From positions 1-28,846 of the forward strand of contig CAYUCP010000006.1 in NCBI GenBank assembly GCA_964443315.1: a stretch of 28,846 bases of DNA, given 5' to 3'. Both the position numbers and the translations under genes were made by a program. This DNA is from JAGOTP01 sp964443315 (GTDB taxonomy: Bacteria > Patescibacteriota > Patescibacteriia > 2-12-FULL-60-25). The notes below the pieces were generated by a model. That model worked only from the letters and a program-made list of their open reading frames with translations. It was not told where the DNA came from and made no database searches. Numbering within the stretch: the stretch's first letter is position 1; each line of letters opens with the position of its first letter. Below, one piece after another: positions 22,997 through 28,846 of the stretch.

Positions 22997-24805
22997 ATGG
23001 ATATCCGCAATATTGCCATCATCGCGCACGTCGACCACGGGAAGACCACCCTGGCTGATTCGCTTTTGAAACAGTCCGACACCTTCCGCGAAAGTGGTTT
23101 GGAAGGGGAGACGATCATGGACTCAAACGAGCTTGAGCGTGAGCGTGGGATTACAATTCTCGCGAAGAACGCTGCCGTTCTCTACAAAAACACCAAAATC
23201 AATATCGTTGATACTCCAGGACACGCCGACTTCGGTGGAGAAGTGGAGCGCATCATGAACTTGGTTGATGGTGTGTTGCTCTTGGTTGATGCGAAGGAAG
23301 GTCCAATGCCTCAGACACGTTTCGTTTTGAAGAAGGCGATCGAGGCTGGTCATCGCATTATTTTGGTAATTAACAAGGTAGATAAGCCAGACGCTCGTCC
23401 GGATTGGGTCTTGAACCAGACCTTCGATTTGTTCGTGACGCTGGGCGCTTCCGATGCGCAGACAGATTTTCCAGTCGTGTACGCTTCCGCGAAGCAGGGG
23501 AAGGCAGGTCTCGAGCCAGACCTTTCGACAATGACCAACATCACCCCAATTTTCGATACAATCTTGAAAGAAGTTCCAGCTCCAAAGAACGACTCCTCTG
23601 GTCCTCTCCAGGTGTCTGTTGCAAACGTAAGCTACGACAACTACAAGGGAAAAATGGCAATCGGCCGTGTGGTTCGTGGCGTCTTCAAGCCAGGGAACGT
23701 GATGTGGATCGACCGCGATGGGAAGCAGACCCCCTCTAAGATCACATCGATCATGGGCTTCGTTGGCATGGGTCGCACCGAAGTTCAGGAAGCTCAGGCG
23801 GGAGACATTGTGTCATTCGCTGGTATTTCTAACATCAACATCGGAGAAACGGTCGCAGATGCCTTGAACCCAGAAGCGTTGCCTGTCATTCAGATCGAAG
23901 AGCCAACCGTCAAAATGACCTTTGGTGTGAACACCTCTCCCTTTGGAGGAAGTGAAGGTCAGTATTCGACGTCGCGTAACATTAAAGAACGTCTTGAACG
24001 CGAGCTCCAGAACGACGTCGCCTTGCGTGTTGAGTCGGCTGGTGGCGAAGGAAACTTCATCGTGTCTGGTCGTGGAGAATTGCACCTCTCGATTTTGATC
24101 GAGCGTATGCGCCGTGAAGGCTTTGAGCTTCAGGTGTCTCGCCCTCAGGTTATTTTTAAGGAAGAGAACGGTCACAAGACGGAGCCATTCGAAGAAGTCT
24201 CCATTGAATGTCCAGAAGGGGCTAGCGGCTCGGTCATCGAAAAGATGGGTCGTCGCAAAGCGGAAATGAAGGACATGAAGGTCGAAAACGGCATTGCGTA
24301 TCTTCAATTCGTTATCCCAACCCGTGGATTGATCGGCTACCGTACGGAATTCATGATGGATACACGTGGACAAGGGATTTTGAACACGCTCTTCCTCGGC
24401 TATCAGCCACACGTTGGAGTGATCGACGCTACCCCACACGGCTCGCTCATCGTTCACGAAACGGGCGAATCCAACACCTACGGTCTTCAGGCGGCTCAGG
24501 AACGTGGTCAGCTCTTCATCGGTCCTGGTGTGAAGGTCTATGAAGGCATGGTGATTGGGCAGAATGCGAAGCCAGAAGATCTTGCAGTGAACGTCTGTAA
24601 AGAAAAGAAGCTCTCGAACATGCGCTCCAAAGGTGACGGTGTGGCAGAAGGCTTGAACACGCCACGCACCATGAGTTTGGAAGAGTGTCTTGAATACCTA
24701 GGAGACGACGAATTGCTCGAGGTTACCCCACTCAATCTCCGTATTCGTAAGCAATACTTGAAGGAGTTCGAACGCAAGCGTGACGCACAGAAGCAGTCGG
24801 CTTAA
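22997..24805 (+). CDS. typA: Translational GTPase TypA/BipA
   Basis: The 602-residue GTPase has a G1 motif AHVDHGKT (10-17), a switch ERGITI, G3 DTPGHADF and G4 NKVD. Domain II, two EF-G-like domains (III and V) and the TypA-specific C-terminal domain follow, with RGLIGYRTEFM near 445-455 and the final MRSKGDGVAEGLNTPRTMSLE block (the first half MRSKGD). TypA binds ribosomes and aids 50S assembly and growth under stress and cold. The ATG at 22997 matches the family's usual MDIRNIAIIAHVDHG start. An upstream in-frame TTG (22943) is unlikely. The terminator follows 20 nt after the stop. Confidence 0.97.
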   Translation: MDIRNIAIIAHVDHGKTTLADSLLKQSDTFRESGLEGETIMDSNELERERGITILAKNAAVLYKNTKINIVDTPGHADFGGEVERIMNLVDGVLLLVDAKEGPMPQTRFVLKKAIEAGHRIILVINKVDKPDARPDWVLNQTFDLFVTLGASDAQTDFPVVYASAKQGKAGLEPDLSTMTNITPIFDTILKEVPAPKNDSSGPLQVSVANVSYDNYKGKMAIGRVVRGVFKPGNVMWIDRDGKQTPSKITSIMGFVGMGRTEVQEAQAGDIVSFAGISNINIGETVADALNPEALPVIQIEEPTVKMTFGVNTSPFGGSEGQYSTSRNIKERLERELQNDVALRVESAGGEGNFIVSGRGELHLSILIERMRREGFELQVSRPQVIFKEENGHKTEPFEEVSIECPEGASGSVIEKMGRRKAEMKDMKVENGIAYLQFVIPTRGLIGYRTEFMMDTRGQGILNTLFLGYQPHVGVIDATPHGSLIVHETGESNTYGLQAAQERGQLFIGPGVKVYEGMVIGQNAKPEDLAVNVCKEKKLSNMRSKGDGVAEGLNTPRTMSLEECLEYLGDDELLEVTPLNLRIRKQYLKEFERKRDAQKQSA

Positions 24806-24825
24806 ACGTAAAACAATTCACAATG

Positions 24826-24872
24826 ACAGGCAGGAAAGGGTATGTAATACTCCTCCTGCCTGTTTTGTTTTT
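24826..24872 (+). terminator. Intrinsic terminator after typA
   Basis: ACAGGCAGGA (24826-24835) pairs with TCCTGCCTGT (24854-24863) over 10 bp with an 18-nt loop, followed by TTTGTTTTT. The next gene begins 14 bp past the T-run. Confidence 0.9.
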
Positions 24873-24873
24873 C

Positions 24874-24879
24874 AATACT
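24874..24879 (+). promoter_or_regulatory. Start-proximal -10 element of the exonuclease gene
   Basis: AATACT lies 6 nt before the ATG at 24886, directly after the typA terminator. No good -35 is seen and there is no SD. Confidence 0.4.
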
Positions 24880-24885
24880 CGTTCT

Positions 24886-25467
24886 ATGCGCAAAGAAATT
24901 GTTCTCGATATCGAAACCCGCAATACGTTTCAAGACGTTGGTGCCTATAACCCGGCGCTGCTTGAAGTGTCATTGGTAGGGGTCTATTTTTATGAAACCG
25001 ATACGTTTGAATCGTTTTTGAAAGAGGATTTGCCCAAGCTTTGGCCTCGTCTCGAGCGCGCCGATCGGATTATCGGCTATAACCTGTTTGGCTTTGATTA
25101 CCCGTGTTTGCAAACCAGCTACACCGGAACGATTGCCGCTTTGCCGACGGTTGATTTGCTGGTCGAGATAGAAAAGCAGTTAGGCTTCCGTATTAAGCTT
25201 GATGATGTTGCTCAGGCGACGCTCGGGGTAGGGAAGTCTGGTCATGGGCTTATGGCGGTCGAATACTGGCGCAAAGGCGAAATCGACAAGCTCCGTGAAT
25301 ACTGTCTTCAAGATGTTCGTGTGACTCGTGACGTCTACGACTTTGCTTTACAAAACGGCTTCGTTGCCTTCAACGACCGCCAAGGCCAACGACAGCAAAT
25401 CCCGCTACCACTTTCCCTGCCAGACGCTGAACTAAAGCAAGCGATTAACCTGTCTTTAGGGTTGTAA
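24886..25467 (+). CDS. YprB-like ribonuclease H-fold 3'-5' exonuclease
   Basis: The 193-residue protein has the DEDD exonuclease pattern: Asp8 and Glu10 in VLDIETRN (Exo I), GYNLFGFDYPCL with its Asp (Exo II, about 66-77), and YCLQDVRVTRDVYDF with YCLQD-V (Exo III). This is the predicted 3'-5' exonuclease group related to PolB exonuclease domains and YprB. It probably trims single-stranded DNA or RNA using two metal ions. It has no polymerase or helicase domain. The ATG at 24886 is chosen because it immediately precedes the first beta strand. The gene ends in an unusual large hairpin with a conserved loop core (25480-25568). Confidence 0.85.
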   Translation: MRKEIVLDIETRNTFQDVGAYNPALLEVSLVGVYFYETDTFESFLKEDLPKLWPRLERADRIIGYNLFGFDYPCLQTSYTGTIAALPTVDLLVEIEKQLGFRIKLDDVAQATLGVGKSGHGLMAVEYWRKGEIDKLREYCLQDVRVTRDVYDFALQNGFVAFNDRQGQRQQIPLPLSLPDAELKQAINLSLGL

Positions 25468-25479
25468 ATTCAACGGAGC

Positions 25480-25568
25480 GCTGAGCCGAAGTAGTCTTCT
25501 CCCTCCTCAACAAGCGCTTCGCTAACACCATGGTCTCGTCGGTCGAAGACTACTTCGGCTCAGCTTTT
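25480..25568 (+). terminator. Long hairpin terminator with shared loop core, copy A
   Basis: A perfect 20-bp stem (25480-25499 and 25545-25564, starting GCTGAGCCGAAG) encloses a 45-nt loop and is followed by TTTT (25565-25568). It begins 13 nt after the exonuclease stop. The loop contains a 21-nt core at 25511-25531 (begins CAAGCGCTTCGC, ends ACACCAT) that is repeated exactly, in inverted orientation, in copy B. The core itself can fold as AGCG-CTT-CGCT. Confidence 0.8.
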
Positions 25569-25618
25569 CCAACTTTTTGCCTCAAAACAGGTTCCTAGGA
25601 AAGGACGTAAATATAAAA

Positions 25619-25700
25619 GCCCTATAGATAGTGCGCGAACCCGGGAGCAATGGTGTTAGCGAAGCGCTTGCGGACCGGGTGAGTGCACTATCTATAGGGC
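25619..25700 (-). terminator. Long hairpin terminator with shared loop core, copy B
   Basis: A perfect 16-bp stem (25619-25634 and 25685-25700, GCCCTATAGATAGTGC) encloses a 50-nt loop. On the minus strand it is followed by TTTTATA, so it terminates the acidic-protein gene ending at 25722. The loop has an inner stem, ACCCGG (25639-25644) with CCGGGT (25675-25680), and the same 21-nt core (25650-25670) in minus-strand sense. Stem and flanks are unrelated to copy A. Confidence 0.8.
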
Positions 25701-25721
25701 GTCTCTTTACTCAAGTTTTCC

Positions 25722-26111
25722 TTAGAAGCTGTTCATCCCTTCTTCGTCGGGGATGAGTTCGTCGTCGTCGAGGCCTTGTTCCATGCGATTTGCTTTCTTG
25801 GCAAGGAGGTTCAAGATTTCGAGTTCGTCGCCTTTGGCGAGGATTGCTTCTTCATCAATAGGCTCCTCCTCTTCTTTTTCTTCGAGCTTATCTGGACCTT
25901 CTTCTTCGCCAGGAACGGATTCAACGTCCTCTTCATCCGCGTCATCCTCGGCATCGTCCTCATCCTCATCTTCTAAGGTATCTGGTTCGAGTTCATCTTC
26001 ATCCATTACCTCTTCTTCGTCAGAAGGACCCTTTTTTGAAGAAGGGGGAGGGGATTTCTTTTTGGCAGCAGTGGAAGACACGACGGGTTGAGAAGTAGGC
26101 TTCTTAGGCAT
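25722..26111 (-). CDS. Small highly acidic protein of unknown function
   Basis: The 129-residue product starts with a basic Lys/Pro/Ser-rich stretch (MPKKPTSQ, then KKKSPPPSSKKG). It continues as a long Asp/Glu run (about 33-87) and ends in a short helical region (EAILAKGDELEILNLLAKKANRMEQG, core LEILNLLAKKA) before DDDELIPDEEGMNSF. Such basic-acidic-helical proteins occur beside DNA and RNA enzymes; they recall the acidic tail of RNA polymerase delta or histone-like baits, but no family is assigned. I use the ATG at 26111 because the longer frame to 26276 is rich in basic junk and crosses the rmuC promoter. GATATC lies 7 nt upstream as possible -10. Confidence 0.65.
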   Translation of the reverse strand: MPKKPTSQPVVSSTAAKKKSPPPSSKKGPSDEEEVMDEDELEPDTLEDEDEDDAEDDADEEDVESVPGEEEGPDKLEEKEEEEPIDEEAILAKGDELEILNLLAKKANRMEQGLDDDELIPDEEGMNSF

Positions 26112-26191
26112 AAGCGCAGATATCGTCAGCGGGTCGAAGATAACATGAAAGTGGGTCAAACGTCTGTGGATAATTCTCGATGCGGCGGTCC

Positions 26192-26220
26192 TTGTCAAGC
26201 GAGCCTTCCTCCGGGACAAT
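26192..26220 (+). promoter_or_regulatory. Promoter of rmuC
   Basis: TTGTCA (26192-26197) and GACAAT (26215-26220) are 17 bp apart. The ATG follows 9 nt after the -10, so the 5' leader is only a few bases. Confidence 0.65.
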
Positions 26221-26229
26221 GCGAAGACT

Positions 26230-27270
26230 ATGGAATGGATCTTGCTCGTTTTACTTTTGGTGGGTTTCGCTGTCATGGGCTATGTTCTGTGGAGTTTATC
26301 GCAGCGGCTCGCGAAGCCGGCAGTTGATCCAAATATGTTTTTGTTGATCCAGCAGAAGCTCGACTTCCTTCAAGGGGATGTAAAGAATTCGCTTGTAGAA
26401 AGTTTGAAACAACACCAGACCTCTAGTCACCACATGACGAGCACGGTCCGTGACGTCACAGAACGCCTCATAAAGATCGAAGAGACGAATAAGCAGGTCC
26501 TTTCCTTTTCTGCGCAGCTTGATCAACTACAGCGCATTTTAAGCAATCCAAAGCAGCGTGGCATTTTGGGTGAGTATTACCTAGAGACGTTACTTCGCAA
26601 CCTGTTCTCGCCTGAACAATTCCAGATGCAGTATCCGTTCAAGGATGGGGTGATTGTTGATGCTGCGATTTTTATCAAAGACAAAATCGTCCCTATCGAT
26701 TCGAAGTTCAGCTTGGAAAACTATAATCGCCTGGTTGAAGCAGAGACGGATGAGGAGCGTGATCGGTTAGAAAAGGTCTTCGTGAACGATTTGAAACAGC
26801 GTATTCTGGAAACATCGAAGTACATTCGTCCGCAGGACGGTACAACGGAGTTCGCGTTCATGTTTATTCCCCACGAAGCGATTTACTACGATCTTCTCGT
26901 GAATAAAATTGGTGCGTTGTCCGCGGAAACGGAAAACTTGCTACAACGTGCGGCTGGCAAGTACCACGTCATTATTGTTTCGCCGACCTCCTTCTCAGCC
27001 TACCTTCAGACCGTTCTGCAGGGTCTGAATGCCATGAAGATCGAAGAGCAGGCCAAAGAGATCCGTTTACGTGTGGGAGATCTCACGCGCCACTTGCAGG
27101 CTTACGAGACGTGTTTCCAGTCGGTTGGGAAGCATTTAGGAACAGCCGTGAGTCAGTACAATCTGGCAAGTAAAGAGTTCGGGAAGATCGACAAGGATGT
27201 CCTGCGTATCACGGGACAAGCTGCTGGATTACAAACGCTAATCCTTGATAAACCATCTTCGGATGAATAA
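26230..27270 (+). CDS. rmuC: RmuC-family DNA recombination protein
   Basis: The 346-residue protein starts with a membrane helix (about 2-24), then a coiled coil (about 35-105). The RmuC nuclease-like domain carries NPKQRGILGE at about 109-118, VDAAIF, then PIDSKFSLENY and FAFMFIPHEAIYY. RmuC limits inversions and genome rearrangement in E. coli and belongs to the PD-(D/E)XK nuclease-like group. The membrane anchor points to action near the envelope. The following DUF218 gene overlaps its stop by 8 bp (ATGAATAA), so the two are translationally coupled. Confidence 0.93.
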   Translation: MEWILLVLLLVGFAVMGYVLWSLSQRLAKPAVDPNMFLLIQQKLDFLQGDVKNSLVESLKQHQTSSHHMTSTVRDVTERLIKIEETNKQVLSFSAQLDQLQRILSNPKQRGILGEYYLETLLRNLFSPEQFQMQYPFKDGVIVDAAIFIKDKIVPIDSKFSLENYNRLVEAETDEERDRLEKVFVNDLKQRILETSKYIRPQDGTTEFAFMFIPHEAIYYDLLVNKIGALSAETENLLQRAAGKYHVIIVSPTSFSAYLQTVLQGLNAMKIEEQAKEIRLRVGDLTRHLQAYETCFQSVGKHLGTAVSQYNLASKEFGKIDKDVLRITGQAAGLQTLILDKPSSDE

Positions 27271-27904
27271 GCAGCTCTTCAAGTGGGATGTGTTTCAGCG
27301 AAGACGGCTGGCGCGTTGGGTCGTATTCGGTTTCGTCACTCTTGGAATGGTCTGTATCGGGTTGATCCTTCGTGTTCAGGTGTCGTCTATTCCGTATATT
27401 TTGCCTCCAAGTCAATTGGCGCAGCACCCAGACGCCGTCATGATTCTGGGTGGGGGGATAGAGAACGCAACTACGCCGAGCGATGCGCTCGCCGACCGCT
27501 TACTCGTCGGTGAGCGTGTCTCACGACAATTAGCGGCGCCAATGTTGCTTACAGGCGATGGGGGACGATTTCGATCTGCGGAGATCCCGGTGATGTCGGA
27601 GTGGTTATTGGATCGAGGTGTTTCGCCGGATCGTCTAGTGATCGATGATGAAGGGTTTCGAACCTACGAAAGCTGCAAGCGGGCCAAGGAGATCTACAAC
27701 TTGAAGCGAATCGTTATCATCACACAGCGGTTTCATTTAGGACGCGCGATTTATCTCTGTCGTTCTTTTGGGTTAGATGTGTATGGCGTTCCCGCGAACG
27801 TTCGTTTGTATAAGAAAGACCCGTGGTTTGTGACACGGGACATGCTCGCGAGTGTGAAAGCTTGGCTCGATGTTAATCTTCTTCACCCAGCGCCACCGGT
27901 ATAA
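27263..27904 (+). CDS. SanA/YdcF-like DUF218 membrane protein
   Basis: The 213-residue protein has an N-terminal membrane anchor (about 16-37) and a DUF218 Rossmann-like domain. The latter has PDAVMILGGG near 55-64, LLTGDGG, then DDEGFRTYESCKRAKEIY and IVIITQRFHLGRAIYLC, in which TQRFHL and the YESC/RA helix are the family hallmarks. SanA affects vancomycin sensitivity in E. coli, and related proteins act in envelope biogenesis, but the reaction is unknown. The ATG at 27263 overlaps the end of rmuC. The catalytic-looking domain should face the cell exterior. Confidence 0.88.
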   Translation: MNKQLFKWDVFQRRRLARWVVFGFVTLGMVCIGLILRVQVSSIPYILPPSQLAQHPDAVMILGGGIENATTPSDALADRLLVGERVSRQLAAPMLLTGDGGRFRSAEIPVMSEWLLDRGVSPDRLVIDDEGFRTYESCKRAKEIYNLKRIVIITQRFHLGRAIYLCRSFGLDVYGVPANVRLYKKDPWFVTRDMLASVKAWLDVNLLHPAPPV

Positions 27905-27908
27905 AGAA

Positions 27909-28049
27909 TCAGGATTTATTTCGTCGTAAAAAGGCAGTAATAAGGCCTGAAATAATAGCTATAGCTGCCAAACCAATCAAAATGAGATCTCGGCTCAACG
28001 CATCAGCCGAGGTGTAAACCGAATCGAGCAGGGGACCAGAAGTGCTCAT
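27909..28049 (-). CDS. 46-residue single-pass membrane protein
   Basis: A short frame from ATG (28049) to TGA (27909) encodes 46 residues with one membrane helix (about 22-40, LILIGLAAIAIISGLITAF) and a basic end (LRRNKS), which predicts an N-out/C-in topology. TATACT (AGTATA on plus, 28058-28063) lies exactly 8 nt before the ATG with no SD, the same arrangement as other native genes here, which supports it as a real gene. The product ends 5 nt from the convergent DUF218 stop. No family is recognised. Confidence 0.6.
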   Translation of the reverse strand: MSTSGPLLDSVYTSADALSRDLILIGLAAIAIISGLITAFLRRNKS

Positions 28050-28090
28050 ACATTTTTAGTATAGCCGCTATCGACGAAAACGATAAAACA

Positions 28091-28103
28091 TTTTACGACG
28101 CAA
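28091..28103 (+). repeat. 13-bp repeat copy 3
   Basis: TTTTACGACGCAA, preceded by AAAACA as in copy 2, lies 27 bp upstream of the -10 box of the 46-residue membrane protein gene (minus strand). Confidence 0.8.
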
Positions 28104-28253
28104 AAAGAAGCGAGGTCTCGAGAGGGAAGAGAAGACCCTATGGCAAAGGTAGATTAGGGTCTAGGTCAGAGGGCAGGCATACAGACAAGATCAGAAGATG
28201 AAGCTCGAATTACCTCAACTATAAGAGGTACGGGTCCAAGTTGTGCTTTACAT

Positions 28254-28266
28254 TTGCGTCGTAAAA
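28254..28266 (-). repeat. 13-bp repeat copy 4 (inverted)
   Basis: TTGCGTCGTAAAA is the reverse complement of copies 1-3. With copy 3 it bounds a 176-bp segment (28091-28266) as terminal inverted repeats. Confidence 0.75.
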
Positions 28267-28517
28267 GATATATGCTTATTTTTTCTCCTACGGTGAGGGG
28301 TGAGACTAGAGCAGATATAAGAAGAGGCTGAGTCTAAGGTCTCAATAGAGCTAAGCAGACAAGCCTATGCTGAACAATGACCTTACCGAACGCATATCTC
28401 CATTAGACGTACCTATAATTTGGCTCCATTGAGCCTAAAATATAAAATAGAGAGGTACTAGGATACCACCCCTATATAGAGTCGCACAATATATCTTATA
28501 CGACTCTTAGGGTAGAT

Positions 28518-28846
28518 TCACCGTAGATAGGCTCGTCCTGGGATTCTGAGGTCTATTGTGACAGGTTTCAGGTCTTGATACTCCTTTTCGCGCAATATGG
28601 CCTGGCAGCGCTCTACCTGATCCTTCATTGGCTGCGCTAGGTCCATCAGCACCTGACGATCTCTATCCAGTTGTACAGACACCTCTTGGCCAGAGCCTTC
28701 CTCGAGGTGAGCAAATTTAATCTGATGCTCATCTAGCGCCCTCCCAAGGTCCAAGAGACGCTTAATCGTTGGTACCTCTAGCGTCGTTGTTGCCTTTCGA
28801 ACGTATACCAGACCATCTAGCTTAAGTGTCGTAAAATCTGTAGCCA
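28518..28846 (-). CDS. Probable cell-division protein FtsQ, C-terminal part (5' end outside window)
   Basis: The frame is open from the right edge to a TGA at 28518-28520 and gives the last 108 residues. The end VTIDLRIPGRAYLR matches the typical FtsQ/DivIB closing strand (an IDLR..gRvY pattern). The preceding part, with EVSVQLDRDRQVLMD and paired helices, fits the beta domain that follows the POTRA domain. FtsQ links early and late divisome proteins on the outer face of the membrane. The N-terminal membrane anchor and POTRA domain lie outside the window, so the call rests on the tail. Codon choice (more CTA, AGA, ATA) differs from genes to the left. Confidence 0.55.
   Translation of the reverse strand, partial: ATDFTTLKLDGLVYVRKATTTLEVPTIKRLLDLGRALDEHQIKFAHLEEGSGQEVSVQLDRDRQVLMDLAQPMKDQVERCQAILREKEYQDLKPVTIDLRIPGRAYLR

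Larger units (their letters stand above)
28050..28517. other. Gene-free AT-rich stretch with repeats and hairpins
   Basis: No convincing frame is seen in about 470 bases. The stretch is richer in CTA/TAG than the rest of the window. It holds 13-bp repeat copies 3 and 4 in inverted orientation, and a perfect 8-bp stem AGACCCTA/TAGGGTCT (28133-28140, 28155-28162). It also has GGCTC-CATT-GAGCC (28422-28435) and AGAGTCG/CGACTCT (28478-28484, 28501-28507), the last directly beyond the 3' end of the ftsQ-like gene on the minus strand. It may be a regulatory or mobile-element remnant. Confidence 0.5.

Noticed and set aside
25480..25700. Reading the two hairpins as a CRISPR remnant or integron attC pair
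   Set aside because: There is no repeat-spacer periodicity. attC sites have conserved stem ends and variable loops, the opposite of what is seen.
26112..26276. Longer start for the acidic protein (to 26276)
   Set aside because: The extension is very basic, overlaps the rmuC promoter and start, and the ATG at 26111 has a -10-like GATATC 7 nt upstream.
27919..27931. Near match TTTCGTCGTAAAA to the inverted 13-bp repeat
   Set aside because: One mismatch and inside the last codons (LRRN) of the 46-residue protein; too weak to count as a fifth copy.

Overview
The window looks like a chromosomal segment of a Candidate Phyla Radiation (Patescibacteria) genome of about 50% GC, possibly Uhrbacteria-like. 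This is inferred from gene content and style, not from a marker-gene tree. It holds compact housekeeping genes (pheS, pheT, dnaE, typA, rseP, rsmE, a GreA-type factor, rmuC) read with the standard code. A TrmB-type regulator and a lone GH1 glycosidase are also present. Most native genes lack a Shine-Dalgarno (SD) sequence. Several have a -10-like hexamer (TATACT, TACGAT, TACGCT) only 6-9 nt before the ATG, which suggests leaderless mRNAs. There are no rRNA or tRNA genes, IS elements or CRISPR arrays that I can recognise.

Layout: 1-523 is the 3' end of a BaiN/HI0933-type flavoprotein. 584-1978 carries a KamA/EpmB-family radical SAM enzyme and a GlsB/YeaQ membrane protein, followed by a strong bidirectional terminator. 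2034-3099 (minus) has a GreA-type factor and a YdjM/DUF457-like membrane protein. 3151-6936 has msrB, msrA, a DUF3298 lipoprotein and an ABC-2 ATPase/permease pair. 7063-7662 is a GC-rich orphan with a C-terminal membrane anchor. 7786-13761 runs from a ferritin-like membrane protein through rsmE, rseP, pheS and pheT. 13887-14618 (minus) is a second GC-rich gene, with a NifU-like domain, divergent from a TrmB-like regulator at 14715-15533. Next come a small membrane protein, dnaE and a beta-CASP nuclease. GH1 (minus) is flanked by two gene-free stretches that look structured. typA, a YprB-like exonuclease, an acidic protein (minus), rmuC and a DUF218 protein follow. The right end has a 46-residue membrane protein, a gene-free stretch and the C-terminal part of a probable FtsQ (minus).

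The points most worth a second look are these. (a) Two convergent 3'-end hairpins at 25480-25568 and 25619-25700 have unrelated stems but share an identical 21-nt loop core, each in the sense orientation of its gene and each followed by a T-tract. (b) Two GC-rich genes have canonical SD sequences and a 5' stem-loop just upstream, in a genome segment that otherwise lacks SDs. (c) A perfect 8+2+8 palindrome lies between the TrmB-like regulator and the NifU-like gene, over both promoters. (d) A 13-bp word occurs four times in 6 kb. (e) Two gene-free stretches, 20979-21355 and 22604-22860, look like structured RNAs or a small cysteine-rich peptide transcript.
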